This document shows positions 8,799 through 18,443 of a DNA stretch of 64,000 nt, one piece after another. Every line of letters starts with the position of its first letter. Positions within the stretch are counted from its first letter, which is position 1. The notes under the pieces were generated by a model, which was given only the letters and a program-made list of their open reading frames with translations, did not search any database and was not told where the DNA came from. The position numbers were made by a program, and so were the translations under genes. Source of the stretch: an uncultured Flavobacteriaceae bacterium (GTDB taxonomy: Bacteria; Bacteroidota; Bacteroidia; Flavobacteriales; Flavobacteriaceae); NCBI GenBank assembly GCA_947500575.1, contig CANMSI010000003.1, positions 608,695 through 672,694 on the forward strand. Reading direction: 5' to 3'.

Positions 8799-10091
8799 AT
8801 GTCAAAAATTGAACTAAAAATGCCCAAAATGGGCGAGAGTATTACCGAAGGTACTATCATAGATTGGTTGGTAGCCGAAGGGGATGTTTTTAATGAAGAA
8901 GATACGCTCCTAGAAGTTGCCACCGATAAAGTAGACAACGAGGTGCCCGCGCCTTGTTCTGGAACTTTGGTGAAAGTATTATTTCATGCCAAAGATGTAG
9001 TTCCGGTAGGCGAAGTTATAGCCATCTTAGAAGCTAGTGGAGTTGCTAAAACGGATCGTCTTAAGGAAGAACCATTGAATGAAGGAGTTGGAACACCTAA
9101 GACTGTTAAAGCTAGAAAACCTTCGAATCAGCCAGTATTTGCCACTGCTTCCAGTGGAGAAAACTCACATTTTTTCTCTCCGCTTATTCTTAGTATTGCT
9201 AAAGAACATCACATTAGCTTTGAAGAATTGGGAAGAATTCCTGCTACCGGTAAAGAAGGTCGCTTACGTAAAAGTGATGTTATGAATTATATCGCTGATG
9301 GTAGACCCTATAAATTTCAGGTTCCAAATGTAGCACAGGACCCCACCGCCTATCGGATTCCTCAACTTAATTTAGATAAGGGAAGTGGGAAAATTATTGA
9401 GATGGATCGCATGCGCCAAATGATAGCAGATCATATGGTGTATTCTAAACATACTTCTCCGCATGTTACTGCCTATGTAGAGGCAGATTTAACTGAGATG
9501 GTTCAATGGCGCAATGAGAACAAAGTTGCTTTTCAGGAGCAGTATGGAGAGAGACTTACGTTCACACCTCTTTTTGTAGAAGCTGTTGCGAAGGCGGTAA
9601 AAGATTTCCCCATGATCAATGTGTCTGTAGATGGCGCTAATATCATTGTTAAAGATGACATTAATATAGGAATGGCCACTGCTTTGCCCAATGGAAATTT
9701 AATAGTTCCAGTGGTTAAAAATGCGGATCAAAAAGAGCTAAAACAAGTGGCTTCAGAAGTGAATTTTTTGGCCAACAAGGCTAGGGAAAACAAATTGAAC
9801 GGAGATGATATCAAAGGAAGCACTTTCACTATTTCCAATGTGGGCACCTTTGGGAGCTTAATGGGTACTCCTATTATTAATCAGCCCGAAGTAGCCATTT
9901 TAGCTCTTGGAATTATCAAAAAACGCCCAGAAGTTATCACTACTGAAAAGGGCGATGAAATTGCCATCCGCAGTATGATGTATCTCTCTTTATCTTTTGA
10001 CCATAGAGTGGTTGATGGGTATTTGGGAGGCTCTTTTTTAAGAAGAGTAGCAGATTATTTTGAAAAATTTAATACCAATAGAACCTTATAA
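8799..10091 (+). CDS. Dihydrolipoamide acyltransferase (E2) of a 2-oxoacid dehydrogenase complex
   Basis: 430 aa. Residues 3-78 form a single lipoyl domain with lipoyl-lysine K44 in EVATDKVDNEV. Residues about 130-172 are a peripheral subunit-binding domain (SPLILSIAKEH, GRLRKSDV) and residues about 195-430 are the catalytic acyltransferase domain ending in DHRVVDGYLGG (H402, D406). It transfers the acyl group made by E1 to CoA. The E1 partner is two genes downstream and an aminotransferase lies between, so the acyl donor is probably a branched-chain or aromatic 2-oxoacid. No E3 gene is present, which is usual because E3 is shared. The start at 8799 is the first ATG that gives an intact lipoyl domain. 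Confidence 0.88.
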   Translation: MSKIELKMPKMGESITEGTIIDWLVAEGDVFNEEDTLLEVATDKVDNEVPAPCSGTLVKVLFHAKDVVPVGEVIAILEASGVAKTDRLKEEPLNEGVGTPKTVKARKPSNQPVFATASSGENSHFFSPLILSIAKEHHISFEELGRIPATGKEGRLRKSDVMNYIADGRPYKFQVPNVAQDPTAYRIPQLNLDKGSGKIIEMDRMRQMIADHMVYSKHTSPHVTAYVEADLTEMVQWRNENKVAFQEQYGERLTFTPLFVEAVAKAVKDFPMINVSVDGANIIVKDDINIGMATALPNGNLIVPVVKNADQKELKQVASEVNFLANKARENKLNGDDIKGSTFTISNVGTFGSLMGTPIINQPEVAILALGIIKKRPEVITTEKGDEIAIRSMMYLSLSFDHRVVDGYLGGSFLRRVADYFEKFNTNRTL

Positions 10092-10095
10092 TAAC

Positions 10096-11178
10096 ATGTC
10101 ACACAAAATCAGGATTACTAAAATTAAGGAATCCAATATAACTTCATTGGATTTTAATAATATTCCCTTAGGAACCACCTTCACAGATCATATGTTTATG
10201 TGCGATTTTGAAGATGGACAATGGATCAATCCAAGAATAGAACCTCTAGCATCTATTCCTACGCATCCAGCTGCGATGGCCTTGCATTATGGGCAAGCAA
10301 TTTTTGAAGGAATGAAAGCAACAAAAGATGCGACAGGCGTCCCTGTTTTATTTCGACCTGAAAAGAACGCAGAACGTCTTAATTTTAGTGCGGACAGAAT
10401 GGGCATTCCTCAGTTTCCTGAAACATTATTTGTAGAAGGTCTAAAACAACTGGTAGCCCTGGAGCAAGCTTGGATTCCAGCAGAGGAAGGAAGTGCTTTG
10501 TATTTAAGACCCTTTATCTATGCAGATGAGGCATTTATAGGCATGAGAGCAGCCACACATTATAAATTTATAATTATAGCATCTCCTTCAGGACCCTTCT
10601 TTACCAAACCGATACGACTCTATGCAGAGACCAAATATATTAGAGCAACGAATGGAGGAACGGGAGAAGCAAAGGCAGCTGGAAATTATGCCGCCGCAAT
10701 AAAGCCTACAGAAATAGCAAAATCTAAAGGCTATGACCAGGTATTGTGGTTGGATGCGCACGAGTTTAATTACATACAGGAAGTAGGTACTATGAATATC
10801 TTTTTTAAGATAAATGGAGAGTTCTTTACACCTAGTCTGGACGGGGCCATTCTCAACGGGATTACTAGAATGAGTGTCATAGAATTATTGCGCAGTAGAG
10901 GATATAAACTAACAGAGCGCCCAATTACAATAGACGAAATCGTAAAAGCTTCTCAGAATGGGACGTTGGAAGAGGCATTTGGTACTGGCACTGCCGTAGG
11001 GATAGCAATGATCCAGGAAATAGGTTATAAAGACATCTCTCTTCCTCTATCGGACGAAAACCCCGTGAGTCAAATGGTTCTTGATACCCTGAACGGCATC
11101 AAAATAGGAAAATTAGAAGATGAGTTTGGTTGGTTGGTAAAAGCAGATCATTCCTTTAATTTAAGTGAACAACATTAA
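10096..11178 (+). CDS. ilvE: Branched-chain amino acid aminotransferase (fold IV)
   Basis: 360 aa when started at the ATG at 10096, 4 bases after the E2 stop. An in-frame ATG at 10060 would add 12 residues but lies inside the E2 gene, so I prefer 10096. The PLP lysine is K193 in GEAKAAGNYAA; the cofactor-binding QEVGTMNIFF and GTAVGIA segments of BCAT group enzymes are present. It transaminates Leu, Ile and Val with 2-oxoglutarate; enzymes of this class often also accept phenylalanine. Being sandwiched between the E2 and E1 genes of one dehydrogenase complex suggests that it supplies the 2-oxoacid for that complex. Confidence 0.85.
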   Translation: MSHKIRITKIKESNITSLDFNNIPLGTTFTDHMFMCDFEDGQWINPRIEPLASIPTHPAAMALHYGQAIFEGMKATKDATGVPVLFRPEKNAERLNFSADRMGIPQFPETLFVEGLKQLVALEQAWIPAEEGSALYLRPFIYADEAFIGMRAATHYKFIIIASPSGPFFTKPIRLYAETKYIRATNGGTGEAKAAGNYAAAIKPTEIAKSKGYDQVLWLDAHEFNYIQEVGTMNIFFKINGEFFTPSLDGAILNGITRMSVIELLRSRGYKLTERPITIDEIVKASQNGTLEEAFGTGTAVGIAMIQEIGYKDISLPLSDENPVSQMVLDTLNGIKIGKLEDEFGWLVKADHSFNLSEQH

Positions 11179-11218
11179 CGCAATTCCATAGGGGGCGAGC
11201 TTCTTCATAAAAAGTAAA

Positions 11219-13258
11219 ATGAATAAAGAAATACTTCAAAAAGGGTTTTTAAAAATGTGCATGGCAAAGGCCATGACTACCTTATACGAAACCAACTTCA
11301 AACAGGTATCTAAGTACGTACATGCTACTTCTAGGGGCCATGAAGCTGTGCAAATTGCCTTAGGAATGCAATTAACACCTCAGGATTATGCCTTTCCTTA
11401 TTATAGGGACGACGCTATGCTATTAGCTTTTGATCTGGAACCCTATGATCTAATGTTGCAATTATTGGCTAAAAAAGACGATCCATTTTCTGGAGGCCGT
11501 ACGTATTATTCACATCCGAGTTTAAAGGACATAGACAAACCTAAAATTCCACATCAATCTTCAGCAACAGGAATGCAAGCGATCCCCGCCACAGGAACCG
11601 CAATGGGAATGCTATACAAAGAAACACAAGGCTTGTCTACAGAGAGTTTAAACCCTATTACTGTATGTTCTCTGGGAGATGCTTCGGTAACTGAAGGTGA
11701 AATTGCAGAAGCATTTCAAATGGCGGCTTTGAAACAATTGCCAATTTTATACTTGGTACAAGATAATGGATGGGATATTTCTGCAAATGCAGCCGAAACT
11801 AGAGCGCAAAATGCTTTTGAGTATGCAAGAGGTTTTAATGGTCTAGAAGCAATCTCTATTGATGGCGCTAATTTTACAGAAAGCTATGATGCTATTGAAA
11901 AGGTCATAGCAACTATTCGAAAGGAACGCAGACCTTTTTTGGTGCATGCAAAAGTACCTTTATTAAACCATCATACTTCAGGTGTACGTATGGAGTGGTA
12001 CCGAGACGATTTAGAGGAAGCACGCTCTAGAGATCCTTTTCCAGTGCTACAAAGGCAATTGTCTGAAAAGGGCTTCTCTTCAAAAGAAATTGAAGCAATA
12101 GAGATACATGCAGTAGAGAAAGTGGCAGCTGATTATCAACGAGCTTTGAAGGCTGAGGATCCTGCACCAGAAGATCTCTTTACGCATAGCTTTGCACCGA
12201 CTCCCATAATAGAAGAAATTGGAGAGCGAACACCCAAAGGTGATGATAAAGTAGTAATGGTAGATTGTGCCCTTTTTGCTATTGAAGAATTAATGGGGAA
12301 ACACAAAGAGTGCTTATTATACGGCCAAGATGTAGGCGGACGCCTAGGTGGTGTATTTAGAGAAGCAGCTACCTTAGCTCAAAAATTTGGAGATGATCGC
12401 GTATTTAATACGCCTATACAAGAAGCATTTATTGTAGGATCAACAGTTGGTATGAGTGCAGTGGGTCTAAAACCGATTGTAGAGGTGCAGTTTGCAGATT
12501 ACATTTGGCCAGGTCTTAATCAGTTATTTACAGAAGTAAGTAGAAGTTGTTATTTATCTAATGGAAAATGGCCGGTTTCTATGATTCTAAGAGTGCCTAT
12601 TGGAGCGTATGGAAGTGGAGGCCCCTATCATTCTTCTTCCGTAGAAAGTGTTATTAGCAATATTAGAGGCATTAAAATAGCCTACCCTAGTAATGGAGCC
12701 GATTTGAAAGGATTGATGAAAGCTGCCTATTATGATCCAAATCCAGTGGTAATGTTGGAACATAAAGGCTTGTATTGGAGTAAAGTTCCTGGTACCAAAG
12801 GCGCCACATCTATAGAACCGGCAGAAGACTATATTTTACCTTTTGGAAAAGCGAATGTTTTACAAGAGATATGGAAACAAGAAGATAAAGAAACCATGAC
12901 CATTGTAAGCTATGGTATGGGCGTACATTGGGCAATGAACGCTTCCAAAGGCATGCGAGATAGTGTAGAGGTGGTAGATCTTAGAACCCTATATCCGTTG
13001 GACGAAGAAACGGTAATGAATTCTGTAAAGAAAACAGGAAAGTGTCTGGTGATTACGGAAGAACCTGTTGATAATAGTTTTGCAAGAGCCTTGGCCGCTA
13101 AGATTCAAGAAGAATGCTTTACCTATTTGGATGCACCTGTAGTAACTATTGGTAGTGAAAATATGCCTGCGATTCCTTTGAATAGTACTTTGGAACAAAC
13201 CATGATTCCCTCTACGGAAAAAGTAAAAGAAAAAATAAAAGAGCTTATGGCTTATTAA
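11219..13258 (+). CDS. Fused E1 alpha/beta 2-oxoacid dehydrogenase (thiamine diphosphate dependent)
   Basis: 679 aa joining both E1 chains in one polypeptide. Residues about 1-325 are the alpha part, with the TPP motif GDASVTEGE starting at G153 and DN at 182-183. Residues about 335-679 are the beta part (transketolase pyrimidine-binding plus C-terminal domain, with EVQFADYIWP and ending LEQTMIPS). The single-chain arrangement is common in Bacteroidota for the branched-chain 2-oxoacid type. It performs oxidative decarboxylation and passes the acyl group to the lipoyl lysine of the E2. Whether it uses 2-oxoisovalerate-type acids, phenylpyruvate or both cannot be decided from the sequence. It is the last gene before a strong terminator. 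Confidence 0.87.
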   Translation: MNKEILQKGFLKMCMAKAMTTLYETNFKQVSKYVHATSRGHEAVQIALGMQLTPQDYAFPYYRDDAMLLAFDLEPYDLMLQLLAKKDDPFSGGRTYYSHPSLKDIDKPKIPHQSSATGMQAIPATGTAMGMLYKETQGLSTESLNPITVCSLGDASVTEGEIAEAFQMAALKQLPILYLVQDNGWDISANAAETRAQNAFEYARGFNGLEAISIDGANFTESYDAIEKVIATIRKERRPFLVHAKVPLLNHHTSGVRMEWYRDDLEEARSRDPFPVLQRQLSEKGFSSKEIEAIEIHAVEKVAADYQRALKAEDPAPEDLFTHSFAPTPIIEEIGERTPKGDDKVVMVDCALFAIEELMGKHKECLLYGQDVGGRLGGVFREAATLAQKFGDDRVFNTPIQEAFIVGSTVGMSAVGLKPIVEVQFADYIWPGLNQLFTEVSRSCYLSNGKWPVSMILRVPIGAYGSGGPYHSSSVESVISNIRGIKIAYPSNGADLKGLMKAAYYDPNPVVMLEHKGLYWSKVPGTKGATSIEPAEDYILPFGKANVLQEIWKQEDKETMTIVSYGMGVHWAMNASKGMRDSVEVVDLRTLYPLDEETVMNSVKKTGKCLVITEEPVDNSFARALAAKIQEECFTYLDAPVVTIGSENMPAIPLNSTLEQTMIPSTEKVKEKIKELMAY

Positions 13259-13285
13259 GCGGTAACATTTTTATTGCCTGAAATA

Positions 13286-13316
13286 AAAAAACCGCCTACT
13301 GGCGGTTTTTAATTTT
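13286..13316. terminator. Bidirectional rho-independent terminator after the paa/E1 operon
   Basis: A six-base GC-rich stem (ACCGCC/GGCGGT) with a four-base loop is flanked by A-run on the left and T-run on the right, so it can terminate the + strand operon and the convergent DUF4136 gene. Confidence 0.85.
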
Positions 13317-13329
13317 TTGAATGTTATTA

Positions 13330-13926
13330 TTAGTTAGCTGCAACAACAATCGGAGGGTATTTTTCTAATATCTCTGAAACAAATTCGCGAATGCGCGCTT
13401 CTTTCTTTTCAATATTTCTAACATTTCCTAAAGTACCAACGCCTTTTCCTTGCCACACTAGCTCTTTATTTTTTGCGTCAATTAGATCGATGTATAAAGA
13501 ACCTTCCGTTCTAGTACTCACCGTGTTTCCATAGAAGCCTGGTCCTCCCCATCCCCATCCCCATGGGTTATAAAAGCCACCAAAACCGAATCTGCCAAAA
13601 CCAAATCCGCCGTAACCAAAGCCTGCGCCTCCAGTATACACATCTACTTGATCTCTTTCCTTCGTAAAGATACTAACCAATATATCTGGGTTCTCCGATT
13701 TCACGAAACCGCGAGCACTCATTTCCGTCTCAATTGCTTTTAAAATTCTTTTCTTATCCAAATCGGAAATTTGAGCTTTGTCTATGCCTGTTTTGTAAAA
13801 TGCATAGCTTTTGTAAGAATTAAAATTGGCTTCTCTGTCGTAATCAGCCACTACTTGCACCGACACACATGATCCTAAGAAAAGAAGTGCAAAAATCGGT
13901 AGCATAATGAGTTTCATCTTTTTCAT
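13330..13926 (-). CDS. DUF4136 family lipoprotein
   Basis: 198 aa with a lipoprotein signal peptide ending in the lipobox LGSC (C20). The mature part starts with VVADYDREANFNSYKSYAF, the characteristic opening of DUF4136 proteins, whose beta-rich domain is found in envelope lipoproteins of unknown function. A glycine/phenylalanine-rich stretch (repeated GFG and GGFG units, roughly residues 100-135) interrupts the domain and is a common insertion in this family. It is a single gene with its own 5' region, facing the paa operon terminator. Function is unknown. Confidence 0.8.
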   Translation of the reverse strand: MKKMKLIMLPIFALLFLGSCVSVQVVADYDREANFNSYKSYAFYKTGIDKAQISDLDKKRILKAIETEMSARGFVKSENPDILVSIFTKERDQVDVYTGGAGFGYGGFGFGRFGFGGFYNPWGWGWGGPGFYGNTVSTRTEGSLYIDLIDAKNKELVWQGKGVGTLGNVRNIEKKEARIREFVSEILEKYPPIVVAAN

Positions 13927-13998
13927 ACGCTATTTTTTTGAGTTAAAAAGGTTTATTTTCATTAAAATAAACATCAAGAACCATGCCGAATCCAGGTT

Positions 13999-14226
<228 letters not shown>

Positions 14227-14312
14227 TCACTTGGTCGAAGATCTCGTCTGCGCTTTATCGATTTTGTTGGTAATAAAACGAAATAACAGCTTTATTTGAG
14301 CATTTTAACAAT

Positions 14313-14320
14313 TATCTTTG
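14313..14320 (+). promoter_or_regulatory. Bacteroidota -7 element (TAnnTTTG)
   Basis: TATCTTTG lies 26 bases before the ATG at 14346 and fits the -7 consensus of the Bacteroidota housekeeping sigma factor. A well-spaced -33 TTG is not seen, so this is a partial match. It would drive the four-gene run to hemL. Confidence 0.5.
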
Positions 14321-14345
14321 AAGAGGTTCGTTAACAATTGTAGAA

Positions 14346-14684
14346 ATGATTTTGGTATTCAAACATTTTTTTTACAAGAACTATGTGGGTCTTTCATTAT
14401 GGCCTTTCATTATTCTTAAAAACCCTTCTCTGAAAGCGGATATCGTGTTAATTAATCACGAGAAAATTCACTTAAAGCAGCAGCAAGAATTACTTATCAT
14501 TCCTTTTTATATCTTCTATCTTGTTGAATGGATTTTACGTTCTATATGGTATTTTGATAGCTATAAAGCCTATCAAAACATTAGTTTTGAACGTGAAGCC
14601 TATTGTAATGAAAAGAATATGAATTACTTAAAGGAACGCAAATCATTGAGCTTTATTAAATATCTTTGGGGCACAAATCACTAA
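14346..14684 (+). CDS. Small membrane protein with an HEXXH motif, function unknown
   Basis: 112 aa. Two hydrophobic segments (around residues 10-28 and 48-70) flank or follow the sequence INHEKIHLKQQQE, which contains a perfect HEXXH zinc-metallopeptidase-like motif at about residues 38-42. A further FEREAYCNE segment downstream supplies a glutamate that could be a third ligand. I do not recognise a named family. It is the first gene of a run leading to an ACC deaminase-like enzyme, a muramidase and hemL, and slightly overlaps the next frame. It could be a minimal membrane metallopeptidase or a protein that only binds zinc. Confidence 0.65.
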   Translation: MILVFKHFFYKNYVGLSLWPFIILKNPSLKADIVLINHEKIHLKQQQELLIIPFYIFYLVEWILRSIWYFDSYKAYQNISFEREAYCNEKNMNYLKERKSLSFIKYLWGTNH

Positions 14685-15592
14685 AGGTGAAGTCTCAAAA
14701 CCAGCAGTTATCTCTTCCCATTTTAAAAAAAAAGAAAGTAACGCTTTGTGTAAAGCGAGAAGACTTGCTACATCCTGTAATCTCTGGAAATAAATTCAGA
14801 AAACTAACCTATAATGTGCAAGAAGCCAAAACCAAAGGTTTCTCTTCACTTCTTACTTTTGGGGGTGCGTATTCTAATCATATTGCCGCTACAGCTTTTG
14901 CTGGAAGGATGCATAAGTTAAAAACAATTGGAGTTATTCGTGGAGATGAGTTGGCATCCGAATGGCAGGTTAATCCTACCTTAAAAATGGCCAAAGAGAA
15001 TGGGATGATCTTTAAATTTATTTCAAGAACAGCTTATAGAGAAAAAGATACTCCTGAATTTTTGAAAGGCTTGGAGGAAGAATTTGGCACTTGTTTTGTA
15101 ATACCAGAAGGAGGGACAAATGCATTGGCCGTAAAGGGTTGTGAAGAAATTTTAACGCCTAAAGATGTTATTTTTGATGTAGTTAGTTGCTGTGTAGGAA
15201 CGGGAGGCACCTTGGCTGGGCTAAGTAATACCCTAGCCACACATCAAGAACTTATTGGCTTCCCTGCCTTAAAAGGAGATTTTTTGAAAAAAGATATTCG
15301 TAAATTTACACATACCAAAAATTGGCGTTTGTGTACAGATTATCATTTTGGAGGCTATGCGAAAGTATCAAAGGAATTAATACAATTTATGAATGCATTC
15401 AAGAAACAAACGAACATTCTTTTGGATCCTATATACACAGGAAAAATGGCTTTTGGTTTGCTAGATATGATCGCAAATGATTTGTTTGAACCTAATACAA
15501 AAATTTTGATGATTCATAGTGGAGGCCTGCAAGGAATTCAGGGAATGAATACACTATTACAGCGGAAGAATTTACCCCAAATAAATATATAA
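14666..15592 (+). CDS. 1-aminocyclopropane-1-carboxylate deaminase / D-cysteine desulfhydrase family PLP enzyme
   Basis: 308 aa fold-II PLP enzyme. The PLP lysine is in the motif VISGNKFRKL, preceded by VKREDLLHP, and a GGAYSNH segment provides cofactor and substrate contacts. A CVGTGGTLAG loop binds the PLP phosphate. The frame has no ATG start: TTG at 14666 (used here, overlapping the previous gene by 19 bases) or GTG at 14687, just after its stop, are both plausible. The family includes ACC deaminases and D-cysteine desulfhydrases; bacteria without ethylene-related lifestyles often use it on D-amino acids. Substrate cannot be told from sequence. Confidence 0.82.
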   Translation: MGHKSLKVKSQNQQLSLPILKKKKVTLCVKREDLLHPVISGNKFRKLTYNVQEAKTKGFSSLLTFGGAYSNHIAATAFAGRMHKLKTIGVIRGDELASEWQVNPTLKMAKENGMIFKFISRTAYREKDTPEFLKGLEEEFGTCFVIPEGGTNALAVKGCEEILTPKDVIFDVVSCCVGTGGTLAGLSNTLATHQELIGFPALKGDFLKKDIRKFTHTKNWRLCTDYHFGGYAKVSKELIQFMNAFKKQTNILLDPIYTGKMAFGLLDMIANDLFEPNTKILMIHSGGLQGIQGMNTLLQRKNLPQINI

Positions 15593-16462
15593 ATGAGCCC
15601 TATATTGAAAAATACCCGATCAAAAATTGGACTTTTAATGATACTTGCTATCTTATTAACCGCATGCGGTACTAAGAAAAGAACAACCTATGCTAAAAGG
15701 ACTGAGAAGCAACCCAATACTTCGAAACCAGTTACCAAAACTACATCTAGTACGAAAGAAGAGGAAGGGCTATATCCGATGCCTGAGGACACCGGAAAGT
15801 TTGTAAAATTTCCAATTACCTCTGTACAAGATTATATTGATACCTTTTCTGAAATTGCGCAGTTTGAAATGAAAGCCTACGGAATTCCAGCTAGCATTAC
15901 CTTGGCTCAAGGAATCTTGGAAAGCGGTTCAGGGAGAAGTAAACTAGCCTTGAAAACAAATAATCATTTTGGGATCAAATGTCATAAAGGATGGAAAGGA
16001 GATTACGACTTTCATGATGATGATGAAAAAGGGGAGTGTTTTAGAAAATATAACCATCCCATGTATTCTTTTAGAGATCATAGTATCTTTTTGTCCTCGC
16101 GCTCACGTTATGCTTTTTTATTTGATTATCGTAAAGATGATTACAAACGTTGGGCTAAAGGTTTAAAACAGGCAGGTTATGCTACTGATCGCAAATATCC
16201 TCAGAAATTAATTTCTTTTATAGAACAGTACAAATTGTTTGAATATGACAAGCAAGTGTTGAAAGAAGGATATCCGGCGAAGCGTATTCCAAAGACGTAT
16301 AATTATACAACACATACGGTAGAAAAGGGAGACACTTTATATTCCATTTCAAGAAAGTATTTTGTTTCGGTTCCTGATTTAATGGAACTCAATAATATGG
16401 ATAGTACTACTATTTCTATTGGACAAAAACTACAAGTAAAGTCACAAAAAATTAAAAAATAG
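15593..16462 (+). CDS. Lipoprotein N-acetylglucosaminidase (muramidase-like) with C-terminal LysM
   Basis: 289 aa. The lipobox LLTAC places the acylated cysteine at 25, followed by a basic, Thr/Ser-rich linker. Residues about 80-210 form a glucosaminidase (FlgJ-like, GH73) domain: [17 protein letters not shown] carries the catalytic glutamate and [12 protein letters not shown] is the typical second block. Residues about 240-285 form one LysM peptidoglycan-binding module ([17 protein letters not shown]). It would cleave glycan strands in the periplasm while anchored to a membrane. It begins directly at the preceding stop codon and ends 2 bases before hemL. Confidence 0.88.
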   Translation: MSPILKNTRSKIGLLMILAILLTACGTKKRTTYAKRTEKQPNTSKPVTKTTSSTKEEEGLYPMPEDTGKFVKFPITSVQDYIDTFSEIAQFEMKAYGIPASITLAQGILESGSGRSKLALKTNNHFGIKCHKGWKGDYDFHDDDEKGECFRKYNHPMYSFRDHSIFLSSRSRYAFLFDYRKDDYKRWAKGLKQAGYATDRKYPQKLISFIEQYKLFEYDKQVLKEGYPAKRIPKTYNYTTHTVEKGDTLYSISRKYFVSVPDLMELNNMDSTTISIGQKLQVKSQKIKK

Positions 16463-16464
16463 GT

Positions 16465-17754
16465 ATGATATATCAACGTAGTAGCGCGCTTTTTACTGAA
16501 GCTCAGCTCTATATTCCAGGAGGTGTAAACTCTCCTGTAAGAGCTTTTAAAGCTGTTGGAGGCACTCCCATATTTGTAAAAGAGGCAAAAGGTGCTTACT
16601 TATATGATGAAGATGGAAATAGGTTGATAGATTTTATTGCCTCTTGGGGCCCCTTAATTTTAGGACATGCTTTTGAACCGGTAATAGCAGCCGTAATTGA
16701 TAAAGCAAAAAAAGGAACTTCCTTTGGGATGCCTACTGAAATCGAAACCCAATTGGCCAAACTTGCCTTATCTATGGTGCCCAATATGGAAAAGATTCGT
16801 TTTGTGAATAGCGGAACGGAAGCCTGTATGAGTGCCGTTCGCTTGGCAAGAGGATATACAGGGAAGGATAAAATAATCAAATTTGCAGGTTGCTATCATG
16901 GACATTCAGATTCTTTTTTAATTCAGGCCGGAAGCGGTGCTGTTACCTTTGGAACACCCAATAGCCCGGGCGTTACGCAGGGAACTGCCAAGGATACATT
17001 GTTGGCGACCTATAATGATTTGGAAAATGTCAAGGAACTTGTAGCTGCCAATAAGGATCAAATAGCGGCGATTATTATAGAACCTATTACTGGGAATATG
17101 GGATGTATTGTTCCAATTAAAAGTTTTATGACAGGCCTCCGCAAACTATGCACAGAAGAGGGTATACTCTTAATTTTTGATGAGGTAATGACGGGTTTTC
17201 GCTTGGCAAAAGGTGGGGCACAAGAGGTACTAGATATAGCTGCTGATATTGTTACTTACGGTAAAGTAATTGGTGGTGGACTGCCGGTAGGAGCTTTTGC
17301 AGCTAAAAGTGAGATTATGAATCATATGGCACCAGATGGGCCAGTATATCAGGCAGGGACTCTAAGCGGTAACCCTTTGGCTATGAGTGCTGGTTTGGCG
17401 ATGCTAACGGCTTTGAATAATGCGCCAGAGATATTTCAAAGTTTGGAAGAAAAGACAGCTTATTTGCATCAAGGAATGGACGAGATCCTAAATAGACATC
17501 AAATTACGCATCAGATCAATAGATATGGTTCTATGATTTCTGTACATTTCACAGAAGAACCCGTTATAGACTTCGCATCTTCTGCTAAAGGGAATAATGA
17601 CACTTTTAAAAAATACTTTCATGGAATGCTTAAAAAGGGGGTGTATTTACCTCCAAGTGCTTTTGAAAGCTATTTTTTAAACGATGCACTTTCTTATGCA
17701 GATTTGGACGATACTTTGGCCGCTTTAGAGGCAGTTGCTCCAAGATTGAAGTGA
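16465..17754 (+). CDS. hemL: Glutamate-1-semialdehyde 2,1-aminomutase
   Basis: 429 aa, the normal length. Opening [21 protein letters not shown] and the central [18 protein letters not shown] are strongly conserved. The PLP Schiff-base lysine is K267 in [15 protein letters not shown], and the late FLND segment is typical. It makes 5-aminolevulinate from glutamate-1-semialdehyde in the C5 route to tetrapyrroles, in the cytoplasm. It is the last gene of its run, followed by a long hairpin terminator. The link to the upstream muramidase is positional only. Confidence 0.96.
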   Translation: MIYQRSSALFTEAQLYIPGGVNSPVRAFKAVGGTPIFVKEAKGAYLYDEDGNRLIDFIASWGPLILGHAFEPVIAAVIDKAKKGTSFGMPTEIETQLAKLALSMVPNMEKIRFVNSGTEACMSAVRLARGYTGKDKIIKFAGCYHGHSDSFLIQAGSGAVTFGTPNSPGVTQGTAKDTLLATYNDLENVKELVAANKDQIAAIIIEPITGNMGCIVPIKSFMTGLRKLCTEEGILLIFDEVMTGFRLAKGGAQEVLDIAADIVTYGKVIGGGLPVGAFAAKSEIMNHMAPDGPVYQAGTLSGNPLAMSAGLAMLTALNNAPEIFQSLEEKTAYLHQGMDEILNRHQITHQINRYGSMISVHFTEEPVIDFASSAKGNNDTFKKYFHGMLKKGVYLPPSAFESYFLNDALSYADLDDTLAALEAVAPRLK

Positions 17755-17779
17755 TTTTATAAGATTGCTGTAAAATAAG

Positions 17780-17824
17780 AGAGATTGAAAAGTTGTATGC
17801 TTATAACTTTTCAATCTCTTTTTA
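17780..17824 (+). terminator. Rho-independent terminator after hemL
   Basis: A 15-base perfect stem (17780-17794 with 17805-17819) and 10-base loop, followed by a T-run. It lies between hemL and the convergent DUF4890 gene. Confidence 0.85.
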
Positions 17825-17842
17825 GATCATATTAGTTTTTAA

Positions 17843-18265
17843 CTATCGCTTCCCTCTTCTATTTTCTCGTTTCTTTTTTTGCTGTTTTCCTTTGCGAAGC
17901 TTCATTTTTTTCCATTGATCAAATTGCTCATCGGTGAGAATAGATTGCAACTTTTCTTGATGTGCAATTTGATGATCTAAGCGATCTGATTGCATAGCAT
18001 AGCGTTCTTCAGAACTTGGTCTTTCTTTGTCTGCTCTCTTTTTCTTGCGTTCCTCCATTTTAGTTTTACGCAACTTAGCAGTTTCTAAATTTAATTGCTG
18101 TACTTGCGTTTGCTGTTCGGAACTTAACGCCAAAGCCAGAGTCATCTTTTTGGTTTGGAGTGTAGCAATTTGTTCAGGCGTCATGTCATTTGCTCTTCTA
18201 TGTCCGGATTGTGCCATCGCTGAATACCCAATTGATAAGAGGGCTATTAAAATAAGTTTTTTCAT
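17843..18265 (-). CDS. DUF4890-type secreted basic protein
   Basis: 140 aa from the ATG at 18265; an upstream in-frame start at 18301 would put 12 extra residues before the signal peptide and is rejected. A signal peptide (MKKLILIALLSIGYSAMAQ) is followed by DMTPEQIATLQTKKMTLALALS, the LT-x-x-Q/TPEQ-like motif seen in DUF4890 and distantly in Spy/CpxP proteins. The rest is highly charged helix rich in Lys, Arg, Gln and Glu, including SILTDEQFDQWKKM, a second LT-x-x-Q-like motif. The family is probably a periplasmic chaperone or stress protein, but this is inference. Confidence 0.7.
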   Translation of the reverse strand: MKKLILIALLSIGYSAMAQSGHRRANDMTPEQIATLQTKKMTLALALSSEQQTQVQQLNLETAKLRKTKMEERKKKRADKERPSSEERYAMQSDRLDHQIAHQEKLQSILTDEQFDQWKKMKLRKGKQQKKKRENRRGKR

Positions 18266-18385
18266 GTTTTTAATTTTTATAATTTCTTTAGAATAGGACA
18301 TGAAGAAATCAAATAGGTTTAATTGTAGATATCAATTTAGAGTAAGCTTGGTGTATTAATTTGCAGTTTATGCATGTCTGATATG

Positions 18386-18430
18386 AAAAAGAAAGGGCGC
18401 AAATCAAACGATTTGCGCCCTTTCTTTTTT
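18386..18430. terminator. Strong hairpin terminator
   Basis: A 14-base perfect stem (18391-18404 with 18411-18424) containing a GGGCGC core, flanked by A-run and T-run. It is placed to end the minus-strand 56-aa gene and could act in both directions. Confidence 0.85.
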
Positions 18431-18443
18431 ATTGCTGTTTTTT

